Assembly: GCA_016929595.1 (NCBI GenBank)
Contig: JAFGIN010000115.1
Coordinates: forward strand, 1-64,000
Reading direction: 5' to 3'
Source: Chitinispirillaceae bacterium
Lineage (GTDB): Bacteria; Fibrobacterota; Chitinivibrionia; Chitinivibrionales; Chitinispirillaceae
Length of the DNA stretch: 64,000 nt
Below the pieces are notes generated by a model. It was not told the DNA's origin. It worked only from the letters and a program-made list of their open reading frames with translations, and ran no database searches. Below are positions 35,788 to 46,372 of the stretch, one piece after another (the first letter of the stretch is position 1; each line of letters starts with the position of its first letter). Position numbers and translations under genes: made by a program.

Positions 35788-35830
35788 TTAGATGTATCTA
35801 ACATTAGTAATAACGCACGGATAGTGCGTT
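35788..35830 (+). promoter_or_regulatory. Two palindromes upstream of pta
   Basis: TTAGAT-GT-ATCTAA (35788-35801) is a perfect 6+6 inverted repeat, operator-like. AACGCAC-GGATA-GTGCGTT (35812-35830) is a seven-pair hairpin ending eight bases before the pta ribosome site AGGAG. Together they suggest control of pta-ackA at transcript start or leader level. No regulator is identified. Confidence 0.4.
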
Positions 35831-35848
35831 TAATACAGGAGCTGTTTT

Positions 35849-36847
35849 ATGGAGTTGATGAATTCGTTCTATGAAAAGGCAAAGAATCTCAACAAGACGA
35901 TTCTTTTTCCGGAGGGTACAGAAACACGTACGATCAAAGCTGTTTCTGAAATCAAAAAAACAGGTGTTGCGATACCGGTTTTACTTGGAGTAGAGTCTGA
36001 AGTCCAGGCAAAAGCCGCTTCAGAAGGTGTTTCACTTGAGGGCATTGCAGTAATTGATCCGATTACCGATTCCCGCTACAAGGATCTGTGTGAGAATTTT
36101 TTTGAAATGCGTAAAGCAAAAGGTATGACAGCTGAAAAATCATACGAAACTTTGAAAGATCCTATCTATTTCGCAACAATGATGGTTCAGATGAATCTGG
36201 CAGACGGACTCGTTTCCGGGGCAGAACATTCAACCGCGCACACAATTCGCCCGGCACTTCAGATAATTAAGACAAAACCTGGAATAAGTGTCGTTTCGGG
36301 TTGTTTTATAATGCTTGTTCCCAATTCAACATACGGAGATAACGGATTATTTGTTTTCGCGGACTGTGCAGTGAATCCTGACCCGACCAGCGAACAACTC
36401 GCTGAAATCGCCATAGCCTCTGCAGATACAGCAAAAAGCCTCTGCGACATGAATCCTCGTGTTGCCATGCTGTCATTTTCAACAAAGCGCAGTGCAGACC
36501 ACCCCAATGTTGACAAAGTTATTAAAGCGTTCGAGATTGCAAAAGCAAAAGCACCTGCACTTGAAATTGACGGAGAACTTCAGGCAGATGCAGCACTTGT
36601 CGAATCGGTTGGCCAGAAAAAATCTCCGGGAAGCAGCGTTGCAGGAAAAGCAAACGTTCTTGTTTTTCCCGATCTTCAAAGCGGTAACATCGGTTACAAA
36701 CTGGTTGAGCGGCTTGCCGGAGCACAGGCAATCGGCCCGTTCCTTCAGGGACTTAACAAACCAGTTAACGATCTCTCACGAGGGTGTTCTGTTCAGGACA
36801 TCATTGATGTAACAGCGGTAACAGCAATTCAGGCCAGTGCACAATAA
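35849..36847 (+). CDS. pta: Phosphate acetyltransferase
   Basis: A 332-residue single-domain Pta converting acetyl-CoA and phosphate to acetyl phosphate. Typical motifs: KTILFPEGTETRTIKAVSEI, DGLVSGAEHSTAHTIRPALQ, SFSTKRSADHPNVDKV, DGELQADAALV, NVLVFPDLQSGNIGYKL. AGGAG precedes the start. It pairs with ackA, 24 bases downstream, for acetate production with ATP gain. That fits a fermentative anaerobe. Confidence 0.97.
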   Translation: MELMNSFYEKAKNLNKTILFPEGTETRTIKAVSEIKKTGVAIPVLLGVESEVQAKAASEGVSLEGIAVIDPITDSRYKDLCENFFEMRKAKGMTAEKSYETLKDPIYFATMMVQMNLADGLVSGAEHSTAHTIRPALQIIKTKPGISVVSGCFIMLVPNSTYGDNGLFVFADCAVNPDPTSEQLAEIAIASADTAKSLCDMNPRVAMLSFSTKRSADHPNVDKVIKAFEIAKAKAPALEIDGELQADAALVESVGQKKSPGSSVAGKANVLVFPDLQSGNIGYKLVERLAGAQAIGPFLQGLNKPVNDLSRGCSVQDIIDVTAVTAIQASAQ

Positions 36848-36871
36848 CGAAAATAGGATGGAGCAACTTTT

Positions 36872-38209
36872 ATGATTCTAAGTATTAATTCCGGCAGTTC
36901 ATCCTTGAAGTTCATGTTATACAGCTATAAAAAACATGAGACAGTATCGACAGGCATAGTAGAGCGTGTCGGCATGGATGGAAGTTTCATTGAGTTTACC
37001 TGTCAAGGTAAGAACAAAATAAAAATTGAGCACCATTGTGTAAATCACGAAGTCGCAATAGAGCTCATGATAAAAACAATGCTTAACCCTGAATATGAGA
37101 TCCTTTCTACGATCGATGAGATAAAAGCGGTTGGTCACAGGGTTCTTCACGGCGGAGATATTATTAAACACTCTGTTGTGATAAATGATACGATTTTGAA
37201 GGCTTTCAAGGACCTTGTTGACCTTGGTCCATTACATATGCCACCAAACATTACCGGTATTGAAGCTGCAAAAGCGGTGCTGCCTAATGTACCGCACATG
37301 GCAATAATGGATACCGCTTTTCATCAGACAATGCCGCCCCACACCTATATGTATGCCCTCCCCTATGAGTGGTATGAGAAGAATAAAGTAAGAAGATACG
37401 GTTTTCATGGCACCAGCCACCTTTACGTTTCAAGGCGAACTGCAGTTTTACTGGGTAAGGAACCCAAAGACACAAACGCGGTGATCCTTCACATCGGAAA
37501 CGGCGCATCAGCATGTGCTATCAAAAAAGGACGCTGCTATGATACCAGCATGGGACTTACACCCCTTGAAGGGCTTGTCATGGGAACACGTTCCGGAGAT
37601 TTCGATCCTGCGATAGTTGAGTATATAATCGGTAAAGAAAACCTTACGCCATCACAAGTAAATAACATTCTAAACAAAAAAAGTGGTCATATCGGCATTT
37701 CCGGGAAATATTCAGACAGACGCGACATCGTGGATAATGCAGAAAAAGGAGATGAACGGTGTAAACTCTCTCTGGAAATGGAGTGCTATCGTCTTAGAAA
37801 ATATATCGGAGCTTATATAGCCGGGCTTGGCGGAGCTGATGCTGTCGTGTTTACTGCCGGAGTCGGTGAAATGAGTCCTATAATACGTGAAAAAGCCTGT
37901 GAAGGACTTGAATGCATAGGTCTTAAACTCGACAAGGAAAAAAACAGAATATGCCGGAACAGAAACGCAGAGTTTGAAATCAGCGCTTCCGATTCAAAAA
38001 TAAAAATTTTTGTAATTCCGACCGATGAAGAGATCGTTTTCATTGAAGATGTCGTCGCACTTCTTCACGGAACGTATAAAGATCATGATGAGTATGTCTA
38101 TTCATTCCAGGACAAACATTACGTAAATCAACAGAGACGTGAAGCGTTTACGGCAGACCTTAAAACGAAACCAGAACTTAAAGATATCGTCGCCATTCAA
38201 CCAGAGTAG
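36872..38209 (+). CDS. ackA: Acetate kinase with C-terminal extension
   Basis: A 445-residue ASKHA-fold kinase making ATP and acetate from acetyl phosphate. Visible: ILSINSGSSSLKFML, GHRVLHGGD, DTAFHQTMPP, RYGFHGTSHLYVSRR, HIGNGASACAI, DTSMGLTPLEGLVMGTRSGD, FTAGVGEMSPIIR, VIPTDEEIVFIEDVVALL. Ordinary AckA ends about there (~400 residues). This one runs ~45 residues further with a charged helix-like tail (YVYSFQDKHYVNQQRREAF...). GGAG precedes the ATG. Confidence 0.97.
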   Translation: MILSINSGSSSLKFMLYSYKKHETVSTGIVERVGMDGSFIEFTCQGKNKIKIEHHCVNHEVAIELMIKTMLNPEYEILSTIDEIKAVGHRVLHGGDIIKHSVVINDTILKAFKDLVDLGPLHMPPNITGIEAAKAVLPNVPHMAIMDTAFHQTMPPHTYMYALPYEWYEKNKVRRYGFHGTSHLYVSRRTAVLLGKEPKDTNAVILHIGNGASACAIKKGRCYDTSMGLTPLEGLVMGTRSGDFDPAIVEYIIGKENLTPSQVNNILNKKSGHIGISGKYSDRRDIVDNAEKGDERCKLSLEMECYRLRKYIGAYIAGLGGADAVVFTAGVGEMSPIIREKACEGLECIGLKLDKEKNRICRNRNAEFEISASDSKIKIFVIPTDEEIVFIEDVVALLHGTYKDHDEYVYSFQDKHYVNQQRREAFTADLKTKPELKDIVAIQPE

Positions 38210-38280
38210 AAACGCCTCTGCTTTGCAGGGTTTCGGTATATAGAGCTTAACAATGTACATTCCGTTATTTTCGATCAAAT

Positions 38281-38302
38281 GCCCTGTCAAAAGTGACAGG
38301 GC
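38281..38302. terminator. Strong hairpin between convergent ackA and GT2 genes
   Basis: GCCCTGTCA, loop AAAG, TGACAGGGC: nine perfect pairs. No real T-tract on either side, so termination is plausible from position (70 bases past the ackA stop) but not proven by sequence. Confidence 0.45.
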
Positions 38303-38467
38303 CACACAATTTCCATTAATTTCGGCATACAATATTGTTATACCCAATAAGTGCAAGAATCGATTTTAATGTGACAGACGTTTGTGTAAACCGCTATTAT
38401 TACCAAAAACGCTCTTGTTTTTCTTCCACCTTTTGTGAATTTAACACGAGGATATTTTAAATGTCTT

Positions 38468-39301
38468 TTAAGCTTCAGAACGTTTCTCAATACCGTATGG
38501 TGTCCAGTAGTGCGGTGGATTACAGTATTCACGAATGGTATCACTGCTGTGCGGAATCGGATCGAAAGAGTGGAACAGATGATATTGCAGAGCCTCCCGC
38601 ACAATGCTCTTTATCTTAATACTTTTTAATAATGCCCGCTCGTTCAAATTGCTATCCTCCATCCCTCTTCCGACAATCCGTTCATCATAGCCGTTTAGCG
38701 ACAGATAATCTTCGCGATGAATCGAAAAATTACAACCAAGAATCCGCCACGTTTTTACTCTGAAAAGATTTTCAAGAAAGAAAAAACAGGGCAGATAGAT
38801 CCCGTGCTTAATATCTTTTGTCCGGGAGTTCCGTACCCAGAACAGAACATTTTCCATTTTTCCGGAACTTATATCATCACATGTCAACTTATTCGTAATT
38901 ACGTTGTCTAGCCTTACCCGTCTACCAGCCAGGATACGATTGAGCTTTCTATATTTCCAGTGATTTTCGAGGAATTTGCGATGAAGAATACAGTCTCCAT
39001 CGATGAAAACGATATATTCAGCTTTTGAAATCACCACTGCCCGATTTACAATTATCGTTTTTCTGAACCCCTCATCTTTATGCCAGCAATGAACTACAGG
39101 GTATTTAAACAACTCACGATAGCGTCCGATCATTTCAGTGATATCATCACCAGACCCATCATCGGCAATAATAATTTCAAAATCGTTGAACGTCTGCCTC
39201 AGGCAGGATAGTAATACCAGCTCAAGAAACCCTGGTTCTTTATATACTGCGATTATCAGACTGAGTAACGGTTTTCCAGAGGTAATTGTCAAATTATTCA
39301 T
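38468..39301 (-). CDS. GT2 family glycosyltransferase
   Basis: A 277-residue GT-A glycosyltransferase starting at ATG 39301, which overlaps the regulator's stop; an in-frame TTG at 39310 adds three residues. Motifs: SLIIAVYKEPGFLELVLLSC, FEIIIADDGSGDDITEMI, EYIVFIDGDCILHRKFLENH (DxD-type) and the C-terminal GYDERIVGRGMEDSNLNERAL (galactosyltransferase/GT7C-like acceptor site with the ED pair). Probably envelope polysaccharide synthesis. Last gene of the two-component run. Confidence 0.85.
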   Translation of the reverse strand: MNNLTITSGKPLLSLIIAVYKEPGFLELVLLSCLRQTFNDFEIIIADDGSGDDITEMIGRYRELFKYPVVHCWHKDEGFRKTIIVNRAVVISKAEYIVFIDGDCILHRKFLENHWKYRKLNRILAGRRVRLDNVITNKLTCDDISSGKMENVLFWVRNSRTKDIKHGIYLPCFFFLENLFRVKTWRILGCNFSIHREDYLSLNGYDERIVGRGMEDSNLNERALLKSIKIKSIVREALQYHLFHSFDPIPHSSDTIREYCNPPHYWTPYGIEKRSEA

Positions 39302-40682
39302 AAGCTGCAATAATATTATAAAGCTTCATTTTAAGGTAGAGTGTCTTGGCATTGATATCGAGAATTTTTGCCGCATTCCCCTTATGTCCATTTACAAGCC
39401 CAAGAACATGAATGATATGGCGCCGTTCCATCTCCCGCAGTGTTAGATTTGATGGGTCAATTTCGGGCAAATCAGCAATCTCCGGCTGCACTGAAACTGT
39501 TGCGATCGGTTGTTCTGTTCTCTTTGAGGTACGAAGAAACGACAGATCCTCTGCGGTAATGACTCTTCCTGAGGTGAGAATACATGTACGTTCGATCACA
39601 TTTTTAAGCTCCCGAACATTACCTTTCCAATCGTAGGCTTCAAGAACCTCCATTGCAGAAGGGTCAAATTCCTTTTGAAATCCCTGTGCCAGAATGAAAT
39701 TATCAACAAGCAAAGAGATGTCGCCTACTCTGTCTTTAAGTGGCGGAACAACTACCGACAATACATTTAATCTGTAAAATAGATCCGCTCTGAATTTGTT
39801 TTCTTCAACCAGTTTTTCCAGAGGCTGGTTTGTAGCACAGATAATCCGTACATTCAGAGTAATATCTTTTGTACCCCCGACTCTGCGTATCTCTCCGGTT
39901 TCGAGAAATCGCAGTAATTTAGCCTGGAAGTGGAGCGGAATTTCACCAACCTCATCCAGAAAGAGCGTCCCACCATCAGCGATCTCCGCAAGTCCACGTT
40001 TCTGAGTTTTTGCATCAGTAAAAGCTCCTTTTTCGTATCCAAAAAGCTCACTCTCCAGAAGTGTTTCGGAAAAGGATGCACAGTTAATGGCTATAAACGA
40101 TTTATCGATACGCGGGCTCATCTCATGAATTGAACGGGCAACCAGTTCTTTACCTGTACCACTTTCTCCCAAAACGAGAACCGTCGATTGTGTTGGAGCA
40201 ATTCGCGCGATAATTGCCTGAAGGTCAAGAATTTCTTTGCTTTTACCAATTATTTTTCCGCCATGACCGCTTTTCCGTAACTCATCTTTGAGTATCTTAA
40301 GATCAAGTTTGGAACGCTGATGATCGATTGCTCTTTCAATCTGAATCAAAAGTTCATTCAACTGATAGGGTTTTCGGATATATTCGAAAGCACCAAGCTT
40401 CATACTCTCTATTGCTGTTTCCAGAGAGGCATTTCCTGTCAGAATAATCACTTCAGACGGAATACCATCTGCTTTCATAATACGAAGAATTTCGATTCCA
40501 TCAGTATTGGGCATCACGATATCAAGCAGCACCACATGAAAAGAATCTTCACGCAGTCTTGCCAGAGCCGCATCTCCATCATTTGCAGCCTCAACAGTAT
40601 ATCCCATACGTATAAGCTCTTTTGTCAAAAGAAGCCGCAACGACGCTTCATCATCAACTACGAGTATCTTCCCTTTACTCAT
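39294..40682 (-). CDS. NtrC-type sigma-54-dependent response regulator
   Basis: A 462-residue protein. Receiver (1-120) with phospho-acceptor Asp in VVLLDIVMPNTDG and Lys in IRKPYQ. The AAA+ domain (~140-370) has Walker A GESGTGKELVARSIHE, sigma-54 loop ELFGYEKGAFTDAKTQKRG, and Walker B GGTLFLDEVGEI. A Fis-type HTH (~420-462) ends HKGNAAKILDINAKTLYLKM. The loop is GAFTDA instead of GAFTGA, a variant known in active family members. Its start overlaps the kinase stop (ATGA), so the two form a cognate pair. Confidence 0.93.
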   Translation of the reverse strand: MSKGKILVVDDEASLRLLLTKELIRMGYTVEAANDGDAALARLREDSFHVVLLDIVMPNTDGIEILRIMKADGIPSEVIILTGNASLETAIESMKLGAFEYIRKPYQLNELLIQIERAIDHQRSKLDLKILKDELRKSGHGGKIIGKSKEILDLQAIIARIAPTQSTVLVLGESGTGKELVARSIHEMSPRIDKSFIAINCASFSETLLESELFGYEKGAFTDAKTQKRGLAEIADGGTLFLDEVGEIPLHFQAKLLRFLETGEIRRVGGTKDITLNVRIICATNQPLEKLVEENKFRADLFYRLNVLSVVVPPLKDRVGDISLLVDNFILAQGFQKEFDPSAMEVLEAYDWKGNVRELKNVIERTCILTSGRVITAEDLSFLRTSKRTEQPIATVSVQPEIADLPEIDPSNLTLREMERRHIIHVLGLVNGHKGNAAKILDINAKTLYLKMKLYNIIAAYE

Positions 40683-42220
40683 TCTTCACCGGTATCCTCT
40701 GTTTTTTTTTTCATCACAGTAAAATTCAAAATTACCGAAGTTCCCGCCCCTTCTTCACTTGTAATGTCGATAGTTCCATTGTTTTCTTCCATAATTTTAT
40801 GACAGATCGCCAGTCCCATTCCGGTTCCATTTCCTACTGTTTTAGTAGTAAAAAAAGGATCAAACACGATGGGAAGGATCTCCTGCTTTATCCCAGGACC
40901 ATTGTCCAGAATTTTGATCGTAAATCCTTTTGTATAATCAACGGGCACAGAAGCAAAAATTCTGACAGCTGCGCCTTGCTGACAAAATTCAACAGAATTC
41001 GATAAAATATTAACAAAAACCTGTTCTAGTTTATTCTGATCTGCATATACTTCGATCACTTCTTTTATTTCGTTGACTATCGAAATATTTGCCCGCGAAG
41101 CTTTGGATCGTACAAGCTGTATCGCATCATTGATACAGTTGGTAAGTGAAAAATGTGTCTGAGTCGTATCTGCTTCACGGGCAAAACGCGAAAGATTTTC
41201 AACAATATCCCTGCAACGCAATGCTTCAACATTGATTATCCTGAGATACTGGTCGAGTTCTTCATCATCAATTTTTTCATCATGTTCAACTCTATCAAGA
41301 AGCGCACTCGAAAAGCCAAGAATCGCTGTAAGCGGATTGTTCATTTCGTGAGCAACTCCTGAAGCAAGTGTACCGATCGATGCAAGCCGTGCTGAACGAT
41401 AGAGTTGTTTCCGGGCAATTTTTTTCTCTTCCTGAAGCCCCATCTGCCTGGTCACATCCTCCATCGCCACAACAATGGACAACCCTGAAGACTCCGCACC
41501 CATATACACTGCGTTGAGTTTTACAAATACCGGATGATTATGCTGTGGAACCAGCAATGTGAATATCCGTTCGTGCGATGAAGATCGTTTACTGTTTTCA
41601 AGAGAGGTAAGAAAATCCTTAAGAATAGGCTGGTCTTCTTCTACAAAAAATGACAGAATGTCTTTACCAATGATTTCAGGCTTGCAGGACCTGAATATCT
41701 CCCTGAACGATCGGTTACATTCGTTAATTTTCCGATCAGGATCTATTGACAGATAAAAGTGCGGAATATTTTCGTACAGACACTCATATCGCAGCTTGGA
41801 CTGTGATAACTGGATGTGAAGCCTCCGGATCCTCAGCAGTGACTTTACACGCGCTATGAGTTCATCCCCGAAAAACGGCTTCGTTAAATAATCATCCGCA
41901 TATTTGAGCCCTGCTACCTTATCTTCTGCAGTACATAACGCACTCACCATGATAATAGGCAGAAACAGTGATGCTGCAAGTGTTTTAATGTTCGCTGCGA
42001 CTTCAATACCGTTCATATCCGGCATTACTACATCGAGCACAACAATGTCAATTCTCTGTTCCCTTGCGATTTGAAGTGCATCACGTCCAGTCAAAGCAAC
42101 CACAGAATTAAAACCATCCTCCAGAAGGAGACACCTGATAAATTCAGCTGTCTGCGGGTTATCATCCACGATAAGAACCGTTTCACCATTCAAAGGCGGA
42201 GTGTTGCTTTTTTCAATCAT
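40679..42220 (-). CDS. Receiver-PAS-histidine kinase
   Basis: The start chosen is ATG 42220 (MIEKSNTPPL), seven bases after GGAG. 513 residues. An N-terminal receiver (~13-130) has Asp in IVVLDVVMPDMNG and Lys in YLTKPFF. A PAS domain (~150-270) follows, then HisKA with the phospho-His in GTLASGVAHEMNNPLTAILG (near 290). The HATPase part has N-box EQVFVNILSNSVEF, ILDNGPGIKQEI, DPFFTTK, and GTGMGLAICHKIM. Soluble, no membrane segment. It signals to the NtrC-type regulator encoded next. The rdgB-like stop overlaps its start. Confidence 0.93.
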   Translation of the reverse strand: MIEKSNTPPLNGETVLIVDDNPQTAEFIRCLLLEDGFNSVVALTGRDALQIAREQRIDIVVLDVVMPDMNGIEVAANIKTLAASLFLPIIMVSALCTAEDKVAGLKYADDYLTKPFFGDELIARVKSLLRIRRLHIQLSQSKLRYECLYENIPHFYLSIDPDRKINECNRSFREIFRSCKPEIIGKDILSFFVEEDQPILKDFLTSLENSKRSSSHERIFTLLVPQHNHPVFVKLNAVYMGAESSGLSIVVAMEDVTRQMGLQEEKKIARKQLYRSARLASIGTLASGVAHEMNNPLTAILGFSSALLDRVEHDEKIDDEELDQYLRIINVEALRCRDIVENLSRFAREADTTQTHFSLTNCINDAIQLVRSKASRANISIVNEIKEVIEVYADQNKLEQVFVNILSNSVEFCQQGAAVRIFASVPVDYTKGFTIKILDNGPGIKQEILPIVFDPFFTTKTVGNGTGMGLAICHKIMEENNGTIDITSEEGAGTSVILNFTVMKKKTEDTGEE

Positions 42221-42812
42221 TGAGCAACTCCATTTTTTTTCGTAATTCTTCAAGAGCAGAGCTTCTATGACTGATCCTGTTTTTTATATCTGCGGAAAGT
42301 TCTCCAAACGAGCGATCATAACCATCAGGCATAAATAAAGGATCGTAGCCAAATCCCCCTGCCCCACTAACCACTCTTAAGATTTTACCTTCACATGTTC
42401 CTTCAGTCGTGATTATCCTGTCATGACCACATTTCAACACCATTACACATTTAAACCTGGCAGATCTATGCGTATCAGAAACAGTATCCATAAGTTCCAG
42501 GAGTTTTTTATTATTCTTATCACTATCCGAAGTCAGCCCTGCAAATCTGGCGCTGTAAACTCCCGGTGCTCCATGGAGTGCATCAACTTCAAGCCCCGAA
42601 TCATCAGCTAAAGTCCAGCAATCACACATTTCGTAGATGAACTCCGCTTTTAATAGCGCATTTTCATAAAACGTGGATCCGTTCTCTTCTATCTCTGGTA
42701 CATAGCCGAACTCATCTTTCATAGAAACGAACTGATAATCCAGCCCCTGCATGATCTGTTTTATCTCAGTCAGTTTACCCTTATTGCCTGAAGCGATGAC
42801 TATTTTTCTCAT
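42213..42812 (-). CDS. rdgB: XTP/dITP diphosphatase (RdgB/HAM1 family)
   Basis: 199 residues. Removes non-canonical purine nucleoside triphosphates. Motifs: IVIASGNKGKLTEIKQIM, EENGSTFYENALLKAEFI, LADDSGLEVDALHGAPGVYSAR, GGFGYDPLF, KNRISHRSSALEEL. Length as expected. Eight bases after leuS and overlapping the histidine kinase start. Confidence 0.95.
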   Translation of the reverse strand: MRKIVIASGNKGKLTEIKQIMQGLDYQFVSMKDEFGYVPEIEENGSTFYENALLKAEFIYEMCDCWTLADDSGLEVDALHGAPGVYSARFAGLTSDSDKNNKKLLELMDTVSDTHRSARFKCVMVLKCGHDRIITTEGTCEGKILRVVSGAGGFGYDPLFMPDGYDRSFGELSADIKNRISHRSSALEELRKKMELLND

Positions 42813-42820
42813 ATCTTTTT

Positions 42821-45343
42821 TTAATTGGCTACAATATTAACCAGTTTTCCCGGAACGACAACTACTTTACGAACAGTTTTTCCCTCAAGAAACGGTTTTA
42901 CCTTTTCCTGAACAAGTGCAATTTTCTCGAGATCCTCACGTGAAGCATTTCGATCTGCCATGAAATCTCCACGCAACTTACCATTGATCTGAACAACAAT
43001 CGTTATCACCGAATCTACGGTATGAGTTTCATCCCATGATGGCCACTGAGCCTGAACAAGAAAACCTTTACCACCAAGTTTTTCCCACATTTCATCACCG
43101 ATATGAGGTGCACAGGGACCGAGCAGTTTTACAATAGTTACCAGGTCTTCTTTAACCGCACCGGAGGAATACATTTCATTTACATATTCCATCATCGCCG
43201 CGATAGCAGTATTGAACTTCATTGCTTCAATATCACTGGTAACTTTTTTAATTGTTTTGTGCCGCACTTTCAATAATGGATCACCGGATGGTTGACGTAA
43301 TTCATCGAATTCATCGACAAGACGCCATATTCTCTTCAGAAAACGATTGCAGCCCTCGATGGCTCGTGGATCCCATGGTTTGGGCAGCTCGAATTCACCC
43401 ATGAAGAGCTCATAAAGCCGCAAAACATCCGCACCATAATTGGCAATGACATCATCGGGATTAACACCGTTGAGCTTTGATTTCGCCATCTTCTCGATCT
43501 CTGATTTCAGTCTTTCACCTGTTTTTCGACTGATAACAGTATCATTTTTGAACTCGATATCGGCGAACTCATAATATTTACCATACTCATCTTTGTAGGT
43601 TGCTGCCAGCACTGTACCCTGATGACGTAATTTTTTGAATGGTTCCTTTGTGCTTACATATCCCAGATCGTAAAGAACTTTATGCCAGAAACGAGAGTAT
43701 AACAGATGCAGTACAGCATGTTCAGCACCGCCCACATAAAGATCAACATTCATCCATTGCTTCTCGATCTCTTTTGACCAGGGTTCACTACTGTTTTTGG
43801 GATCAAGGTATCGTAAATAATACCAGCAGCTTCCAGCCCATTGTGGCATGGTGTTTGTCTCCCGCTTTGCAGGACCACCGCATGATGGACAGGTAGTATT
43901 GAGCCAGTCAGTAATTCCCGCAAGAGGTGACTCACCGGTTCCGGACGGTTCATATCTGTCTACCTCAGGTAGCTTTACAGGAAGTTCGTTTTCAGGAACA
44001 GGAACGGTACCGCATTTTTTACAATGTACAATCGGTATCGGCTCACCCCAGTACCTCTGCCGTGAAAAAATCCAGTCTCTCAACCGGTAACTGACAGTAC
44101 CTTTTCCGATTCCTTCACTTTCAAGAAATTCGTTCATTTTCTTTTTGGCATCCGCAGTAGTAAGCCCGGAAATAAATCCCGAATTTATTGAAATCCCCTC
44201 TTCAGTAAAAGCCTGCCCCTGCTGCGAAATTGAACCATCAGCCCCCTGGACAACCTCAATTATAGGAATCGAATATTTTGTAGCGAATTCATAATCGCGC
44301 TGATCGTGTGCCGGAACTGCCATTATTGCACCAGTGCCATATCCGGCTAATACATAGTCGGCTATCCAGATCGGTATTTTTGTGTTATTCACAGGATTTA
44401 CAGCATACCCTCCGGTAAAAACACCTGTCTTATCTTTTGATAACTCTGTTCGCTCGAGGTCGCTTTTCCTGCGAGCAGATATCTTATACACCTCAACTGC
44501 ATCTTTCTGACTATCGATAGTTACTTTTGCCACCAGCGGATGCTCCGGAGCAAGTACAAGATAGGTCGCACCAAATAGAGTGTCGGGCCGTGTTGTAAAC
44601 ACTTTTATCTCTTCCCCGGCGCAATCTCCACCATCAACTTTGAAGCAGACCTCAGCGCCTTCTGAGCGACCGATCCAGTTACGCTGCATCATAAGCGTTG
44701 ATTCCGGCCAGTCAACTTCCGAGAGATCCTCCAGAAGCCTGTCTGCGTATTTTGTAATTCTCAGTATCCATTGACGAAGATCCTTACGTTCAACCTGAGT
44801 AGCGCATCGTTCACATTTTCCGCTGGTCACTTCTTCATTAGCAAGACCAGTTTTGCATGATGGACACCAGTTGATCGGCATTACCCCCTCATAAGCAAGC
44901 CCCAACTTGTAAAGTTGAAGAAATATCCATTGTGTCCATTTGTAATAGGTAGGATCTGTTGTATTTATCTCCCTGTCCCAGTCATACGCAAATCCAACTG
45001 AATTAATCTGTCTTTTGAAATTGTTGACAGCATTTTCAGTTGTCACCGAAGGATGGATACCCGTTTTTATTGCATAATTCTCCGCAGGTAAACCAAACGC
45101 ATCCCACCCCATCGGATGAAGTACATTCCAGCCCTGCATTCGTTTGAGTCTTGTTATTACATCTGTCGCAGTATACCCTTCACAATGCCCAACGTGTAAC
45201 CCAGACCCTGATGGATAGGGGAACATATCGAGAGCGTAGAATTTCGGTTTTGATGAGTCGAAATTTGTTTTATGAAGCTCCGCCTGTTTCCAGCGTTCCT
45301 GCCATTTTTTTTCATTTATTACATGATCGTACGTACCCAACAA
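42821..45343 (-). CDS. leuS: Leucyl-tRNA synthetase
   Basis: An 840-residue class I synthetase. HIGH region is [21 protein letters not shown]. The zinc-type insert has CPSC...CERC. The editing domain has [20 protein letters not shown] and [19 protein letters not shown]. The second motif is [14 protein letters not shown] (KMAKS in place of KMSKS). A C-terminal anticodon-binding region follows. The start is TTG 45343 (then [14 protein letters not shown]), just after GGAGGA. Confidence 0.98.
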   Translation of the reverse strand: MLGTYDHVINEKKWQERWKQAELHKTNFDSSKPKFYALDMFPYPSGSGLHVGHCEGYTATDVITRLKRMQGWNVLHPMGWDAFGLPAENYAIKTGIHPSVTTENAVNNFKRQINSVGFAYDWDREINTTDPTYYKWTQWIFLQLYKLGLAYEGVMPINWCPSCKTGLANEEVTSGKCERCATQVERKDLRQWILRITKYADRLLEDLSEVDWPESTLMMQRNWIGRSEGAEVCFKVDGGDCAGEEIKVFTTRPDTLFGATYLVLAPEHPLVAKVTIDSQKDAVEVYKISARRKSDLERTELSKDKTGVFTGGYAVNPVNNTKIPIWIADYVLAGYGTGAIMAVPAHDQRDYEFATKYSIPIIEVVQGADGSISQQGQAFTEEGISINSGFISGLTTADAKKKMNEFLESEGIGKGTVSYRLRDWIFSRQRYWGEPIPIVHCKKCGTVPVPENELPVKLPEVDRYEPSGTGESPLAGITDWLNTTCPSCGGPAKRETNTMPQWAGSCWYYLRYLDPKNSSEPWSKEIEKQWMNVDLYVGGAEHAVLHLLYSRFWHKVLYDLGYVSTKEPFKKLRHQGTVLAATYKDEYGKYYEFADIEFKNDTVISRKTGERLKSEIEKMAKSKLNGVNPDDVIANYGADVLRLYELFMGEFELPKPWDPRAIEGCNRFLKRIWRLVDEFDELRQPSGDPLLKVRHKTIKKVTSDIEAMKFNTAIAAMMEYVNEMYSSGAVKEDLVTIVKLLGPCAPHIGDEMWEKLGGKGFLVQAQWPSWDETHTVDSVITIVVQINGKLRGDFMADRNASREDLEKIALVQEKVKPFLEGKTVRKVVVVPGKLVNIVAN

Positions 45344-45412
45344 AATCCTCCAGCGAAATATTAGAAATAGTATTTACTTACATTACAACATCATTAAACA
45401 GCGTATGATTTT

Positions 45413-46357
45413 TCATTTTTCTGAAACGATGTTACGAAAATATTCTATTGTTTTATCTAAACCCTGCTCAAGAGCAATAGTCGGTTCCCATTGCAGCTTT
45501 TCCTTTGCAAGTCTGATATCGGGCTTCCTTTGCTTGGGATCATCAGACGGAAGATCCCGAAATACCAGTTTTGATCCATTTGCAACCTTTTGAACCACCA
45601 TTTCAGCCAGTTCCTTTATAGTAAACTCTGACGGATTACCGATATTGACCGGACCGATGAAACCTTCCACATTCATCAGCCTGACCATACCTTCGATCAA
45701 ATCATCAACATAACAGAAAGAGCGGGTCTGACTCCCATTTCCATAAATAGTAAGATCGTGCCCCTGAAGAGCCTGAACTATAAAATTCGAAACAACACGC
45801 CCGTCATTAGGGTGCATTCGCGGTCCATAGGTATTAAAAATCCTTATAATTCTTATGTCAACCTTGTTCATCCGGTGATAATCGTAAAACAGTGTCTCTG
45901 CAACTCTTTTACCCTCATCATAACATGAACGTATCCCAATTGGATTCACATTTCCCCAATAACTTTCTGTCTGAGGATGCACAACCGGATCACCATACAC
46001 CTCTGATGTGGATGCCTGAAGAACTCTAGCGCGTACCCGTTTGGCAAGTCCAAGAACATTAATCGCACCCATAACACTGGTTTTTACCGTCTTTACAGCG
46101 TTGTACTGATAATATACCGGTGAGGCCGGACATGCGAGATTATATATCTGGTCAACTTCAACAAAAACCGGAAACGTAACATCATGACGCATCAATTCAA
46201 AATTTTTGAAATCCATCAGATGTTCAACATTCTTTTTTGAACCTGTAAAAAAATTATCCAGACAGATTACATCATGTCCCTGCTTAACGAGCCTCTCACA
46301 CAAGTGTGAACCTAAAAAACCGGCCCCGCCAGTCACCAGTATTCTCAATCTTTTCAT
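45413..46357 (-). CDS. UDP-glucuronate decarboxylase-like NAD-dependent epimerase
   Basis: The start chosen is ATG 46357 (MKRLRILV), six bases after AGGGG; 314 residues. An extended short-chain dehydrogenase with [43 protein letters not shown], catalytic Tyr-x3-Lys in [11 protein letters not shown], and [21 protein letters not shown]. This pattern is typical of UDP-xylose synthase (UXS), which makes UDP-xylose from UDP-glucuronate. Substrate from family only. Likely feeds envelope glycans, as may the GT2 gene downstream. Confidence 0.87.
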   Translation of the reverse strand: MKRLRILVTGGAGFLGSHLCERLVKQGHDVICLDNFFTGSKKNVEHLMDFKNFELMRHDVTFPVFVEVDQIYNLACPASPVYYQYNAVKTVKTSVMGAINVLGLAKRVRARVLQASTSEVYGDPVVHPQTESYWGNVNPIGIRSCYDEGKRVAETLFYDYHRMNKVDIRIIRIFNTYGPRMHPNDGRVVSNFIVQALQGHDLTIYGNGSQTRSFCYVDDLIEGMVRLMNVEGFIGPVNIGNPSEFTIKELAEMVVQKVANGSKLVFRDLPSDDPKQRKPDIRLAKEKLQWEPTIALEQGLDKTIEYFRNIVSEK

Positions 46358-46372
46358 AATCATCCCCTGTTT

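Noticed and set aside
39294-40682. GAFTDA instead of GAFTGA as evidence of a regulator that does not use sigma-54
   Set aside because: The D variant occurs in many functional family members; it is not strong evidence.
42821-45343. KMAKS in leucyl-tRNA synthetase as a defect
   Set aside because: The second lysine and context are intact and Ala at this position is tolerated in many class I synthetases.
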